Shown: positions 1 through 8,436, counted from the stretch's first letter. The stretch: 64,000 nucleotides of DNA from Parasphingorhabdus cellanae (GCF_017498565.1 NZ_CP071794.1:1364001-1428000), one strand, 5' to 3'. Made by a program: numbers and translations. Notes: generated by a model not told the origin, from the sequence alone.

Positions 1-531
1 GATGCTCATTTGCTGCGGATCTACCGGTGTCGCCGATGGCAATAGTAATTTCTCTCCGACCCGCAAGACAAACGGTTCTTCCAGCTCGTTCAGCGCGACC
101 ACATCTCGCCACGGCACACCATAAGCGCGCGCAATCGCGATGCCGGTTTCTCCGTCATTGACCCAATGATAGCGGCCACCGGTGATGGTCAGCTGTTGCC
201 CCGGCTGAATCACATAGGGTGCCATCAGGCCATTGGTGGTGGCAATGATTTGAGCGCTGGCCCCGGTTTCATTGGCAATAGCGCGCAGCGTGTCGCCCGG
301 TTTCACGGTATAAATGCTGTCACCAATCACCATGGCATTGGGTGTGACCCGCTGGGCCGTCCAGGTTGGCGGCGGCGCGTCCGCCGGGCTTTTTCCAAAT
401 ATGGAAGCATCGGTTTCCAGCATCGGTGCCGGAGGCTCCGCCGCTGCATTTTGCGGCAAGCCATAATCACGGCCGGCCGGAATGCAGGCCGATACAGTGA
501 ATAGCAGACAACAAATGATAAAGTTACGCAT
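1..531 (-). CDS. LysM lipoprotein, probable M23-type murein hydrolase activator (NlpD-like), cut by window edge
   Basis: Reading leftward from the ATG at 531, the protein opens with a lipoprotein signal (hydrophobic stretch, then lipobox VSAC near residue 16). A Pro/Ala-rich linker follows, then a LysM domain (YTVKPGDTLRAIANETG at about residues 74-90) and a second, weaker LysM (HWVNDGETGIAIARAYG). At least 177 residues are present and the C-terminus lies outside the window. A lipoprotein with tandem LysM next to surE and serS is typical of the NlpD/M23 peptidase genes of sphingomonads, which bind peptidoglycan and activate amidases. The peptidase domain itself is not visible, so the enzyme class is inferred from context. 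Confidence 0.8.
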   Translation of the reverse strand, partial: MRNFIICCLLFTVSACIPAGRDYGLPQNAAAEPPAPMLETDASIFGKSPADAPPPTWTAQRVTPNAMVIGDSIYTVKPGDTLRAIANETGASAQIIATTNGLMAPYVIQPGQQLTITGGRYHWVNDGETGIAIARAYGVPWRDVVALNELEEPFVLRVGEKLLLPSATPVDPQQMSI

Positions 532-771
532 AGAACGCCCCGTTCACTCACCCTTACCCCTATAAGAGCATCGCTTGTCTAGCATCAAATCGGTTCGTTG
601 CCAGCCCCCGCTTAGCGGTCCGGTATGGAAAGCGTTGTGTTTGGTTTGTGCCTGAGTGAAGAGGCTAAGCAGCGAAGGAGATGTCAGCGGGTTATGTAGC
701 AGCGTTGGCTTTGGGTGCAAAAAGGGAGATTAGAGATTGCTCGAACTAAGGCGGTCACATACTGAATTAGA

Positions 772-1218
772 ATGAAAACTGGACCAGATAATATTGATTT
801 TAATGTGAACAAGAACCGGCGCATGTTCGTGTGTGCCTTCACCTTGATGGCTGCGATAGTCAGCGCTTACTGTGTTGGAGTTATTCTTGGGCTCTGGGAT
901 AACGAGAATATCGACTTGGATAAATTCGAAGGCGCAAAATTAATAGCTGTCACGATATTTTTAATATTGGGTTCAAGCTATTTAGCATTGAAATGCAAAG
1001 AGTTTTTTAAGAGTGAACGGGTATTTCGAATATCGGAAGAATACGTGGAACTGGCAGATCGCAATCAAATCCAAATCTCCAACATAAAGTCCATTAAACA
1101 TGTGAATTTCCCCATTCATGACGATGTTATCGTGTGTCACGATGGGACCGAGTTCCGATTAAAAACATATTTGACTGATGTCACTCCAGCTCAATTGCAC
1201 GAATTAATCTTCAAATAA
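772..1218 (+). CDS. Orphan two-helix membrane protein, STM3941/PH-like tail
   Basis: This 148-residue protein has two hydrophobic segments (about residues 20-42 and 59-78). A soluble tail follows with the pattern RISEEYVELAD..QIQISNIKSIKHV, resembling the PH-like half of STM3941-type membrane proteins. It runs opposite to its neighbours and splits a cluster (serS, surE, LysM lipoprotein) that is normally contiguous. Its codons are clearly AT-richer than those around it (for example runs of AAA, AAT, TTA). A dispersed repeat sits just downstream. These signs suggest horizontal acquisition. Function is unknown. Confidence 0.6.
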   Translation: MKTGPDNIDFNVNKNRRMFVCAFTLMAAIVSAYCVGVILGLWDNENIDLDKFEGAKLIAVTIFLILGSSYLALKCKEFFKSERVFRISEEYVELADRNQIQISNIKSIKHVNFPIHDDVIVCHDGTEFRLKTYLTDVTPAQLHELIFK

Positions 1219-1233
1219 TATGGATAATCAGCT

Positions 1234-1283
1234 CCTAATGTCCGCTTGCGGGATATTATAGTCACAAACGCCCGCTTGCAGGA
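1234..1283 (-). repeat. Dispersed intergenic repeat, copy A
   Basis: On the minus strand it reads TATCCCGCAAGCGGACATTAG. Close relatives occur at about 46808-46906 and 62165-62216 (TTTATCCCGAAAG-C/T-GGACA). It is not inside any gene and sits between the orphan gene at 772-1218 and surE. It looks like a decayed dispersed repeat; its function is unknown. Confidence 0.5.
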
Positions 1284-1346
1284 CCACCCTTCTGCAGGAA
1301 AGAAGCCCTGTCTGGGTCATTCTTTCACCGCAGAAGATACGCCCGC

Positions 1347-2114
1347 CTATGTTTCGTAAAGCTTGTGCAACCTATCCATCGATTCATAGTGCGTGAGATC
1401 CAGATGCAGCGGCGTGATCGACACGTAACCGTCGGCAATCGCTTCGAGGTCGGTGCTGTGCGCAGGCGTTTCGACCATTGGTCCAAGGTTCAGCCAATGA
1501 TATTCGAAGCCGCGCGGGTCGCGATTGCTGATAAATTGCATGCGGCCATAGTCGCGGATACCCTGCGATACCACGCGGATGCCTTTGACTTCACTCGCGG
1601 GCAAGGCCGGAAAGTTGATATTGACCAAGGTCCGGTGATCCATGCTTTGCTTGATGAGCGGACGCAGCACCCTTTCCCCCCATTGCAAAGCCGCCTCAAA
1701 GGGCACGTCATCACCCATTTCGCCGCGCGCATAGGCCTGGCTGATCGCAATGGACGGAATACCGGCCAGCGCGCCTTCCATCGCGGCCGACGCTGTCCCC
1801 GAATAGGTCACGTCTTCACCAAGGTTCGCCCCGCGATTGACGCCAGAAAGGATCAAGTCGGGCAGGCCGTCTTTCATGATTTTAGCGACTGCCATCATCA
1901 CGCTGTCGGTCGGCGTGCCATCGACCGAATATTGTTGATCGCCGCGCTTGCGGACGCGCAAGGGGCGGGTAATTGTTAACGAATGACCAGCGCCCGAATT
2001 TTCATCTGACGGCGCGACAATCCAGATATCGTTGGAAAAATGCTGCGCAATGTCGAGCAGGACCTTCATGCCCGGGGCATCAAATCCATCATCATTGGTC
2101 AGCAAGATACGCAT
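1347..2114 (-). CDS. surE: 5'/3'-nucleotidase SurE
   Basis: This 255-residue protein has the SurE N-terminal metal-binding motif LLTNDDGFDAPG, followed by APSDENSGAGHSLT and the LSGVNRGANLGEDVTYSGTA block of the family. SurE is a divalent-metal-dependent phosphatase acting on nucleoside 5'- and 3'-monophosphates in stationary-phase and stress physiology. Length matches the family (about 250). It lies 101 bp downstream of serS on the same strand, separated by an inverted repeat element. The start ATG is preceded by AAGGAGAAAAACG, a good ribosome binding site. Confidence 0.95.
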   Translation of the reverse strand: MRILLTNDDGFDAPGMKVLLDIAQHFSNDIWIVAPSDENSGAGHSLTITRPLRVRKRGDQQYSVDGTPTDSVMMAVAKIMKDGLPDLILSGVNRGANLGEDVTYSGTASAAMEGALAGIPSIAISQAYARGEMGDDVPFEAALQWGERVLRPLIKQSMDHRTLVNINFPALPASEVKGIRVVSQGIRDYGRMQFISNRDPRGFEYHWLNLGPMVETPAHSTDLEAIADGYVSITPLHLDLTHYESMDRLHKLYET

Positions 2115-2130
2115 CGTTTTTCTCCTTATA

Positions 2131-2210
2131 TCGTCATCCCAGCGAAAGCTGGGATCTCGTTAGGTTCAGCGCTGGCCTTAAGGAGATTCCAGCTTTCGCT
2201 GGAATGACGG
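2131..2210. repeat. REP-like inverted repeat between serS and surE
   Basis: Two arms, CATCCCAGCGAAAGCTGGGAT (2135-2155) and ATTCCAGCTTTCGCTGGAATGACG (from about 2187), each fold on themselves around AGCGAAAGCT. They also pair with each other through GTCATCCCAGC / GCTGGAATGAC. This is the common bacterial pattern of two palindromes in opposite orientation making a mobile REP/BIME-type unit. It lies in the serS-surE intergenic gap and could act as a terminator or mRNA-stabilising hairpin. Confidence 0.7.
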
Positions 2211-2215
2211 TGGCT

Positions 2216-3502
2216 TTAAATTGTCGCAACCTCCAGTTTTTCCATCCCGCCCATATAAGGCTTCAATGCTTCCGGAATTGTTACACTCCCGTCTTCCTGC
2301 TGATAATTTTCTAATACGGCCACCAGCGTGCGCCCGACCGCAAGGCCCGAACCGTTGAGCGTGTGGACAAATTGCGTGCCCTTGGTCTCGCCTTCGGGCC
2401 GGTAGCGCGCATTCATCCGCCGTGCCTGATATTCGCCGCAGGTCGAGACGCTGGAAATCTCGCGATAAGCGCCTTGGCCTGGCAACCAGACCTCCAGATC
2501 GATCGTCTTGCGCACCGTCGCGCCCAGATCACCGGCGCAGAGCATCAGGTTACGATAGGGCAGTTCCAACGCTTCGAGGATCGATTCTGCCGAGGCCAGC
2601 ATATGCTGAAACTCGGCCTCATCCTGATCCGGCTGGGCCACCGTGACCATTTCAACCTTTTCAAACTGATGCTGGCGAATATAGCCTTTGGTATCACGAC
2701 CAGCCGACCCTGCTTCACTGCGGAAACAGGGGGTCAGCGCGGTAATCCGTTGCGGAAGATGGGCGCCATCAAGAATTTGTTCCCGCACACTATTGGCCAG
2801 GCTGGTTTCTGATGTCGGGATCAGCCAGCGGCCATCGGTCGTCTGGAACAGGTCTTCGGCAAATTTGGGCAGCTGCCCGGTGCCGAATACCGCCTCTTCA
2901 CGCACCAGCAGCGGCGGCGCACATTCGGTATAGCCATTTTCCGTCGTCTGTTTGTCGAGCATATATTGCCCGATCGCGCGTTGCAGCCGCGCCATCTGAC
3001 CACGCAGGAAGGCAAAGCGCGCGCCGGACATGCGCGCTGCGGTTTCAAAATCCAGCCCCAGCGCGGGACCGATATCGCTGTGCTCGCGCGGCGTGAAATC
3101 AAAATCGCGCGGCGTGCCCCAGCGCTTGATCTCGACATTATCCTCTTCATCCGCACCATCAGGCGCTTCCGCGCTCGGCAAATTGGGCAAGGCCGCGACA
3201 AGATTTTGAAGCTTCTCCGCCGCTGCGCGCGCCTGGTCTTCCAACTCGGGCAGGCTCGCCTTCAATTCCGACACTTCGGCCATCAGCGCCTGCGCGGTTT
3301 CCTCGTCGCCCTGCCCCTTGGCCTTGCCAATCGCTTTGGATGCCTCGTTGCGCCGCGCCTGGCCTTCCTGAAGTCGGGTCGCGAGACTGCGGTTTTCCTC
3401 GTCGAGCGCCAAAATGGTCGCCGCCACTGGTTCCACACCGCGCCGCGCCAATGCGGCATCAAAATCGGCCGCGTTTTCTCTGATATATTTTAGATCATGC
3501 AT
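2216..3502 (-). CDS. serS: Serine-tRNA ligase
   Basis: This 428-residue class II aminoacyl-tRNA synthetase charges tRNA-Ser and tRNA-Sec. Residues about 30-105 form the characteristic long antiparallel coiled-coil tRNA-binding arm (Glu/Ala/Lys-rich heptads). The catalytic domain shows motif 2 ([26 protein letters not shown]) and motif 3 ([15 protein letters not shown]) near the C-terminus. Length is normal. It leads the serS-surE cluster and starts with [10 protein letters not shown], typical for the family. Confidence 0.97.
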   Translation of the reverse strand: MHDLKYIRENAADFDAALARRGVEPVAATILALDEENRSLATRLQEGQARRNEASKAIGKAKGQGDEETAQALMAEVSELKASLPELEDQARAAAEKLQNLVAALPNLPSAEAPDGADEEDNVEIKRWGTPRDFDFTPREHSDIGPALGLDFETAARMSGARFAFLRGQMARLQRAIGQYMLDKQTTENGYTECAPPLLVREEAVFGTGQLPKFAEDLFQTTDGRWLIPTSETSLANSVREQILDGAHLPQRITALTPCFRSEAGSAGRDTKGYIRQHQFEKVEMVTVAQPDQDEAEFQHMLASAESILEALELPYRNLMLCAGDLGATVRKTIDLEVWLPGQGAYREISSVSTCGEYQARRMNARYRPEGETKGTQFVHTLNGSGLAVGRTLVAVLENYQQEDGSVTIPEALKPYMGGMEKLEVATI

Positions 3503-3562
3503 GGGACAAGCCTATGCCGAGACACGGGCTTTGGTTCAAGTGCAGAGCACGAACCTCCCAAC

Positions 3563-3596
3563 AAAAAAAGCGGCCAGATTGCACAGGCCGCTTTTT
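3563..3596 (-). terminator. Rho-independent terminator after the Ser/Gly-rich gene
   Basis: The stem GCGGCC (3570-3575) / GGCCGC (3586-3591) with a 10-base loop is flanked by seven A on the left and five T on the right, so it can end transcription in either direction. It lies just downstream of the Ser/Gly-rich gene (stop at 3621) and upstream of serS, insulating the two minus-strand genes. Confidence 0.85.
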
Positions 3597-3620
3597 GATT
3601 TCTTCTACGTGGGTTGCCGT

Positions 3621-4970
3621 TTACGCGGCGACCGCCTTCTTGGCTTTGCGGCTACGGGCAAACAAAGCGGCTGCCGCTGCGCCGAATAGCAAGACAACGG
3701 GCGGGGCAGGAACGGGCGTTCCGCCGGTGGAGCCGCCGGTTGATCCGCCGCTGCTGGCACCGGATGAGGTGCTGGAGCTTGAGCTGCTGCTCGAACTACT
3801 GGAGCTGCTGGACGAACCGCTGCTGCCAAAGCTCGATGATCCGCCCGTCGCACCTGAAGAGGTTGAGCTTGACGAACCGGATGATCCGCTGCTGCCCGAA
3901 GACCCTGTACTGCCACCGGAACCGCCGCTGCTGGATGAACTGGAACTGCTGGATGAGGAACTACTCGAACTACTCGAACTGCTGCCGGATGAGCCGCTAC
4001 TCCCCGAAGAACCGGAGGAACCGGAACTGCCTGAAGAGCCGGAGCTTCCCGAGGAGCCGGAGCTGCCTGTGCTGGTCATACCACTGCTGGTGGACGCACC
4101 GGGATGGCCGCTGGAAGTGTTGCCGCTTGAGGTCATACCGCTCGACGTCATGCCGCTTGACGTGTTGCCGCCGGAGCTGGAGGAGCTTGAAGAGCTACTC
4201 GACGAGGAAGAACTGGAGCTGCTCGACGAACTGGATGAACTACTACCACCAGTGGAGGTGCTGACACCGCCGGTAGAGGTGCTAACCCCGCCCGTTGAGG
4301 TACTGACGCCACCTGTAGATGTGCTTACGCCGCCGGTTGACGTACTCACACCGCCCGTAGACGTGCTTACGCCGCCAGTGGATGTGCTGATGCTGCCTGA
4401 GGATGTACTGGTCGAACCGCCGGTTGAAGTACTGGAAAAACCACCGGTGGACGTACTGGTCGAACCACCACTTGTTGAACTGCCTCCGGAAGACGTGCTG
4501 GTAGAGCCGCCGCTGCTGGTTGACGAGATAACAACAGAACCGCCTCCCGATCCACCGCCGCCGAAAAAGCCGCCAAAAAAGCCGCCGCCGAAACCGCCGC
4601 CATAGCCGCCGCTACCGCCAATCACCACCGGAACGGAGCCGCCGCCGCTTTCCAGCACAGGTATTTCCGGCAAAGGAGCAGGAATATAAGCTGGCGCTGG
4701 AAGCGGTACAGGTTGAGCTGGTGCCTGCGTGATCGTCACCACGCTGGGCGCACAGGCGGTAACGGTTTTCGTAACCGTGCGCCGGGTGCGTTTGACTTTC
4801 CGCGCCGATTGGCCCCGTTTCAGGACCCGTGCGCGCACATGTTTCTTTTTGTCGACCTTTTTGATGTAGGGCGCAGCGGGTGCTTCTGTGACATGCACCG
4901 CACCACCACCAATTAACGCGCCGCCGCACGTGCAAGCGCATAATTTTGCTAAAGCCATTTTTACCGACAT
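3621..4970 (-). CDS. Ser/Gly-rich low-complexity surface protein with PEP-CTERM-like sorting tail
   Basis: From the ATG at 4970 the protein has about 449 residues. The N-terminus is Ala/Cys/Gly-rich (LAKLCACTCGG). A basic stretch (KKVDKKKHVRARVLKRG, KRTRRTVTKT), a Pro-rich segment and a glycine/phenylalanine-rich block follow. Then come about 280 residues of Ser, Gly and Thr: STSTGGV heptads repeated about six times (DNA about 4250-4393, 21-bp period), poly-Ser runs and SGS/SGSS repeats. The end is VPAPPVVLLFGAAAAALFARSRK: a short VPAP motif, one membrane helix and a basic cluster, the architecture of PEP-CTERM/exosortase sorting signals. It is probably exported and possibly glycosylated. The ATG at 5054 is in frame but its leader looks non-coding. 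Confidence 0.7.
   Translation of the reverse strand: MSVKMALAKLCACTCGGALIGGGAVHVTEAPAAPYIKKVDKKKHVRARVLKRGQSARKVKRTRRTVTKTVTACAPSVVTITQAPAQPVPLPAPAYIPAPLPEIPVLESGGGSVPVVIGGSGGYGGGFGGGFFGGFFGGGGSGGGSVVISSTSSGGSTSTSSGGSSTSGGSTSTSTGGFSSTSTGGSTSTSSGSISTSTGGVSTSTGGVSTSTGGVSTSTGGVSTSTGGVSTSTGGVSTSTGGSSSSSSSSSSSSSSSSSSSSSSSSGGNTSSGMTSSGMTSSGNTSSGHPGASTSSGMTSTGSSGSSGSSGSSGSSGSSGSSGSSGSSGSSSSSSSSSSSSSSSSSSSGGSGGSTGSSGSSGSSGSSSSTSSGATGGSSSFGSSGSSSSSSSSSSSSSSSTSSGASSGGSTGGSTGGTPVPAPPVVLLFGAAAAALFARSRKAKKAVAA
4247..4393 (-). repeat. 21-bp tandem repeat encoding STSTGGV heptads
   Basis: Six to seven consecutive 21-bp units with mostly synonymous differences encode (V)STSTGG repeats inside the Ser/Gly-rich gene. 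The units are related in sequence but not identical, as expected for an old expansion under protein-level selection. Copy number may vary between strains by slippage or recombination. Confidence 0.75.
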
Positions 4971-5429
4971 AAGATTCACTCTCTTCCGCTTGGAAACGCG
5001 ATATATCGGACAGCAAGAATATGCTCGTCGTCGATTTCGTTTCCCGACATCCATAAAAAGCGCAGAAGAAACTGTTCATCACAATTCCGTTAACCTTGTT
5101 TCCGGCAAGAAAAATCGAAAAACCGTTATCAACTTCTCGCCAAGCAGAGTTAATGTCCCGAATTGATACCGTTTGCTTTCAACATCTTGCCCTTATGGTC
5201 TAAAACTATCGATAAATCCGGTGTTTAGGTCGACCATTGATTCGCCGAATCTAGGCTGACGCACGGTCATCCAGACGTTTCCGCGCCATATCAGGACATC
5301 AGCAGCATTATTTGATCGATAGCGGCATATTGCATCTTGTCTAAGACGAACGCCAAGTTTATAGGCCCGATTCACGGCCGTTCCTTCGCCGACCCATATC
5401 GGGTTGGGGGCAGATGTTGGAGAGTATAT
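4971..5429. other. Intergenic region between the Ser/Gly-rich gene and dksA
   Basis: About 460 bp between divergent genes. It is AT-richer than its surroundings and should hold the promoters of both neighbours. I could not assign a clear -35/-10 pair, hairpin or RNA gene. Short open frames here lack convincing composition. Confidence 0.5.
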
Positions 5430-5894
5430 TTGGCGTCCTCAGCGAAAAAAACATCCGGTTCGGATAGCGGTTCCAAAGATGAAATCGTGCTCGAAAGCGG
5501 TTATAAACCCAGTGCAGACGAAGAATTTATGAATGACCGGCAGCTGGCCTATTTCAAGCGTGCTCTGGAACAGTGGAAGCTCGATATCATCGAGGAATCC
5601 AAGGAAACCCTGGCTCATCTGCAGGACGGACCCATTCAAGAAGCCGACCTGAATGATCGTGCGTCCAGCGAAACCGATTGGGGTCTCGAACTGCGCACCC
5701 GCGACCGGCAACGCAAACTGACATCGAAAATCGATTCTGCACTGCGGCGGATCGAAGAAGGCGAATATGGTTATTGTCAGGTTACCGGCGAGCCAATTTC
5801 GCTCGAACGGCTCGAAGCAAGGCCTATTGCAACGATGAGCGTGGAGGCGCAGGAAGCCCATGAACGCAACGAGAAAATCTCTCGCGATCAATAG
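5430..5894 (+). CDS. dksA: DksA-family RNA polymerase-binding transcription factor (zinc-finger cysteines missing)
   Basis: About 154 residues from a TTG at 5430 (ASSAKKTSG), preceded by GGAGAG at 5419-5424; this matches family length better than the far-upstream ATG at 5337. The protein has the DksA core: FMNDRQLAYFKRAL, a coiled coil (about 35-110) with DRASSETDWGLELRTRDRQRKL containing the secondary-channel tip acidic residues, then IEEGEYGYCQVTGEPISLERLEARPIATMSVEAQE. Of the four zinc-finger cysteines only one remains (YCQVTG), as in other alphaproteobacterial DksA proteins. DksA works with ppGpp to retune transcription, repressing rRNA promoters and activating biosynthetic ones. Confidence 0.92.
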   Translation: MASSAKKTSGSDSGSKDEIVLESGYKPSADEEFMNDRQLAYFKRALEQWKLDIIEESKETLAHLQDGPIQEADLNDRASSETDWGLELRTRDRQRKLTSKIDSALRRIEEGEYGYCQVTGEPISLERLEARPIATMSVEAQEAHERNEKISRDQ

Positions 5895-6122
5895 CTTGCC
5901 GTTATCGAATTATCGGTCCCCTGCCGGGCCGACCTCAACCATCCAAAATGATGATTCAGCCTTAACACGAAGGGCTTAAAGCATCTGGCCCGTTTGAAAC
6001 GATCAAAGCGTTCCACTGATTTCCCGCTAACCATCGCCTTGTAACGTTAACCAATTTTCCATCTTTTTGGGGCAATAATTGGCGCTAGAAAACGTTATGT
6101 TACATCAATTTGCGGGAAGCAC

Positions 6123-6533
6123 ATGAAAGAACCTTTTGACGATAATCTGGGAAAAAATGCCCAGACGAGCGGCCTGCCGAAACGCGAGCTTGATCGTGAT
6201 AGCCTCTTTCTCAAAGCTGTTTTGCGTTTTGTCGATGGCGATGATTGCGGCGAAGTACGGATTCGCAATCTTTCCGCTGGCGGCTTGATGGCGGAAGCTC
6301 CGGTCATTGCCAAGCGCGGTGATAAAGTCGAGCTGGAATTGCGCAATATCGGACGCGTTACAGGGTATATTGCTTGGGTTGCGCAGGGCCGCCTGGGTAT
6401 TGCATTTGATCACCCCATTGATCCAAAACTGGCACGGAAACCCGTCGGACAATCCAAGGTGGAACTGCCCCGCTATTTGAAACAGCACAACGCCAAACGC
6501 CAGCCATTAGCCCATGGGCAGCGTCCGCGCTAA
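6123..6533 (+). CDS. PilZ domain protein (putative c-di-GMP receptor)
   Basis: This 136-residue, single-domain protein has no signal or membrane segment. The pattern RDSLFLKAVLRF...EVRIRNLSAGGLMAEAPVIAKRGDKVELEL fits PilZ: a basic N-terminal motif, then the (D/N)xSxxG signature as NLSAGG, then a beta-barrel strand pattern. The N-terminal RxxxR arginines that bind c-di-GMP are not perfect here, so ligand binding is uncertain. It is a solitary gene, 228 bp after dksA. Confidence 0.8.
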   Translation: MKEPFDDNLGKNAQTSGLPKRELDRDSLFLKAVLRFVDGDDCGEVRIRNLSAGGLMAEAPVIAKRGDKVELELRNIGRVTGYIAWVAQGRLGIAFDHPIDPKLARKPVGQSKVELPRYLKQHNAKRQPLAHGQRPR

Positions 6534-6581
6534 AAGCGCAATCACAAATCTGCTTGATTAGAACCCAACCGCTGCATAGGA

Positions 6582-6605
6582 CCGTTTAATCATTTGATTA
6601 AACGG
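6582..6605. promoter_or_regulatory. Perfect 10-bp inverted repeat at the CoA-transferase start
   Basis: CCGTTTAATC and GATTAAACGG are separated by ATTT and lie 9 bases before the start codon at 6615. As DNA it is a TetR-like operator shape. As RNA it would fold a hairpin that overlaps the start of the GGGAG ribosome binding site. No T-tract follows, so it is not a terminator for the PilZ gene. Confidence 0.55.
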
Positions 6606-6614
6606 GAGCAAGAT

Positions 6615-7655
6615 ATGGCTGGGCCACTAGCTGGAATCAATATTATCGAATTTGCAGGCATTGGGCCCGGACCTTTTTGCGGCATGATGCTTGCCGACCA
6701 AGGGGCTACGGTTACGGTTCTGCACCGGCCCGGCGGTGCACCTGATGGCCGTCTCTCACTATCCCGCTCGCGCAATCTTGTCGAAGTGGATCTCAAATCC
6801 GACGCCGGTATTCGAAAAGCGCGCGACCTGGTCAAAGAGGCTGATGGGTTGATCGAGGGCTTTCGTCCCGGTGTCATGGAAAGGCTCGGCCTTGGACCGG
6901 ATGTCCTATTACAGGATAATCCCAAGCTGGTTTACGGACGGATGACCGGATGGGGACAATATGGGCCGCTCGCCCATGCGGCCGGACATGATATAAATTA
7001 TATCTCTATCTCCGGCGCATTGCATGCCTTTGGCCGCGCTGGAGACAAGCCGACCCCGCCGATCAATATGGTCGGGGACTTCGGCGGTGGTGGCATGATG
7101 CTGGCACTGGGCATGGTATCGGCCCTGCTGCACGCCAAAACCGGCGGCGAGGGACAGGTCGTCGATTGCGCGATGACAGACGGTTCAGCCGCTTTGATGG
7201 CGATGATTTTTGACTTTCATAACGTCGGCCAATGGCGCGATGAACGCGGCGTCAATCTGCTTGATACCGGTGCACATTTTTATGACAGTTACGAAACGGC
7301 CGATGGGAAATATATCTCCATCGGATCGATTGAACCGCAATTCTATGCACAGTTACGCAAGGTCGCGGGATTGGAAGAGGATGCAGATTTTGACCCTCAG
7401 ATGAACCCGAAATCCTGGGGCCCATTGAAGGAGAAACTGACCGCCTTGTTCCTGTCAAAATCCCGAGATGAATGGTGTGCGCTAATGGAGGGCACGGATA
7501 TCTGCTTTGCCCCGGTTCTGTCGCTGGCAGAAGCCAAAAAGCATCCACATAATGTTGAGCGGGAGACGTTTGTTGATGTTGGCGGACATCTGCAACCAGC
7601 GCCCGCGCCGCGCTATTCCGTCACGATATCAGACAAGCCCAAACCGCCAAGCTGA
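6615..7655 (+). CDS. CaiB/BaiF-family CoA transferase, alpha-methylacyl-CoA racemase-like
   Basis: 347 residues from the ATG at 6615 (MAGPLAGINIIEFAGIGPGPFCGMMLADQGA). Family marks include the N-terminal LxGIxxxExAGIGPGPF block, the nucleotide-type segment RPGGAPDGRLSLSRSRNLVEVDLKS, and YGRMTGWGQYGPLAHAAGHDINYISISGAL with the conserved Asp that forms the acyl intermediate or acts as base. The length and GIGPGP motif favour the alpha-methylacyl-CoA racemase (AMACR) branch, which epimerises 2-methyl-branched acyl-CoAs in branched lipid or sterol side-chain breakdown. It is a single-gene unit. Confidence 0.88.
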   Translation: MAGPLAGINIIEFAGIGPGPFCGMMLADQGATVTVLHRPGGAPDGRLSLSRSRNLVEVDLKSDAGIRKARDLVKEADGLIEGFRPGVMERLGLGPDVLLQDNPKLVYGRMTGWGQYGPLAHAAGHDINYISISGALHAFGRAGDKPTPPINMVGDFGGGGMMLALGMVSALLHAKTGGEGQVVDCAMTDGSAALMAMIFDFHNVGQWRDERGVNLLDTGAHFYDSYETADGKYISIGSIEPQFYAQLRKVAGLEEDADFDPQMNPKSWGPLKEKLTALFLSKSRDEWCALMEGTDICFAPVLSLAEAKKHPHNVERETFVDVGGHLQPAPAPRYSVTISDKPKPPS

Positions 7656-7698
7656 CCAACTGCCTTGCGCTATGCAGAGTGGATCAGAGCCGCCAAAG

Positions 7699-8436
7699 CT
7701 AATTGCCCAGCGCGCTCATTGCGCTTTTGACAAAGCTTGGCCCGATCGTGAGCTCTGTTCCGTTTTGCATTACCAGATATTTGCGGCGCCCTTTGCGGCG
7801 AATATCGCGCACATAATTCCGGTTTACCGCAGCCGAGCGATGAATCCGAACAAACAAACCGGGAGGTAGCCGTTTCAATAGCGATTGCATTGCTTCGTGC
7901 ACCAAATAGCTGCGATCTGGCAAACATAGCCGCATATAATCGCGATCTGCCTCAATCCATCCGATATCAGCGCTGCTAATCTGTACGGCACTATCGCCGT
8001 CCTGAACCCAAAGCCGCCGATCACCGGTCGGTTGCAAGCCAGTTTGATCGGTTTGTCGCCTTTGCTGCACGCGGCTGACAGCTTCTCTGAGCAACTCTTC
8101 CTTGACCGGTTTCAGAAGATAATCTGCGGCGTCATAGCGAAACGCTTCAACCGCATAGCGGTCATGAGCGGTGGTGAAAATAATCTCTGGTGCGGTTGCC
8201 AGTTGCTGACATCGTTTCGCAACATCCATACCGGAAAGATCTGGCATATCGATATCGAGCAGCAATATTGCGGGGCAGTTTTCCGATATTATGTCCAGCG
8301 CTTCGCGACCGCCGCTCGCCATATCTATGCGATTGATGTTGGTCATCCTGTTACACAGGGATTTTATGCGGCCGCGTGCCAAGGGTTCATCATCGACAAT
8401 CAATATGTCGAGCTTTTGGTCTGATGTCATAGACAA
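7699..8436 (-). CDS. LytTR-family response regulator
   Basis: 245 residues. The N-terminal receiver domain (LDILIVDDEPLARGRI..., phospho-acceptor Asp in AILLLDIDMPDLSGMD, Lys in LLKPVKEELL) is joined to a C-terminal LytTR DNA-binding domain (about 145-240: GWIEADRDYMRLCLPDRSYLVHEAMQSLLKRLP, RIHRSAAVNRNYV). It overlaps the upstream sensor kinase gene by 10 bp, so the two are co-transcribed and coupled. Target genes are unknown. Confidence 0.93.
   Translation of the reverse strand: MSMTSDQKLDILIVDDEPLARGRIKSLCNRMTNINRIDMASGGREALDIISENCPAILLLDIDMPDLSGMDVAKRCQQLATAPEIIFTTAHDRYAVEAFRYDAADYLLKPVKEELLREAVSRVQQRRQTDQTGLQPTGDRRLWVQDGDSAVQISSADIGWIEADRDYMRLCLPDRSYLVHEAMQSLLKRLPPGLFVRIHRSAAVNRNYVRDIRRKGRRKYLVMQNGTELTIGPSFVKSAMSALGN

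Noticed and set aside
1365..1979. 204-codon plus-strand open frame
   Set aside because: Antisense to surE, whose motifs and length are clear; no independent support.
4247..4393. CRISPR-like regular repeats
   Set aside because: The 21-bp units are contiguous, without spacers, and encode protein heptads; no cas genes are present.
3514..4605. Long plus-strand open frame rich in Leu, Glu and Pro
   Set aside because: It is the antisense shadow of the Ser/Gly-rich repeat gene: synonymous variation follows the minus-strand frame, and the terminator orientation and C-terminal sorting tail also fit the minus strand.
5337..5429. N-terminal extension of DksA from an upstream start
   Set aside because: The extra 31 residues do not resemble DksA, and the TTG at 5430 has a proper ribosome binding site.
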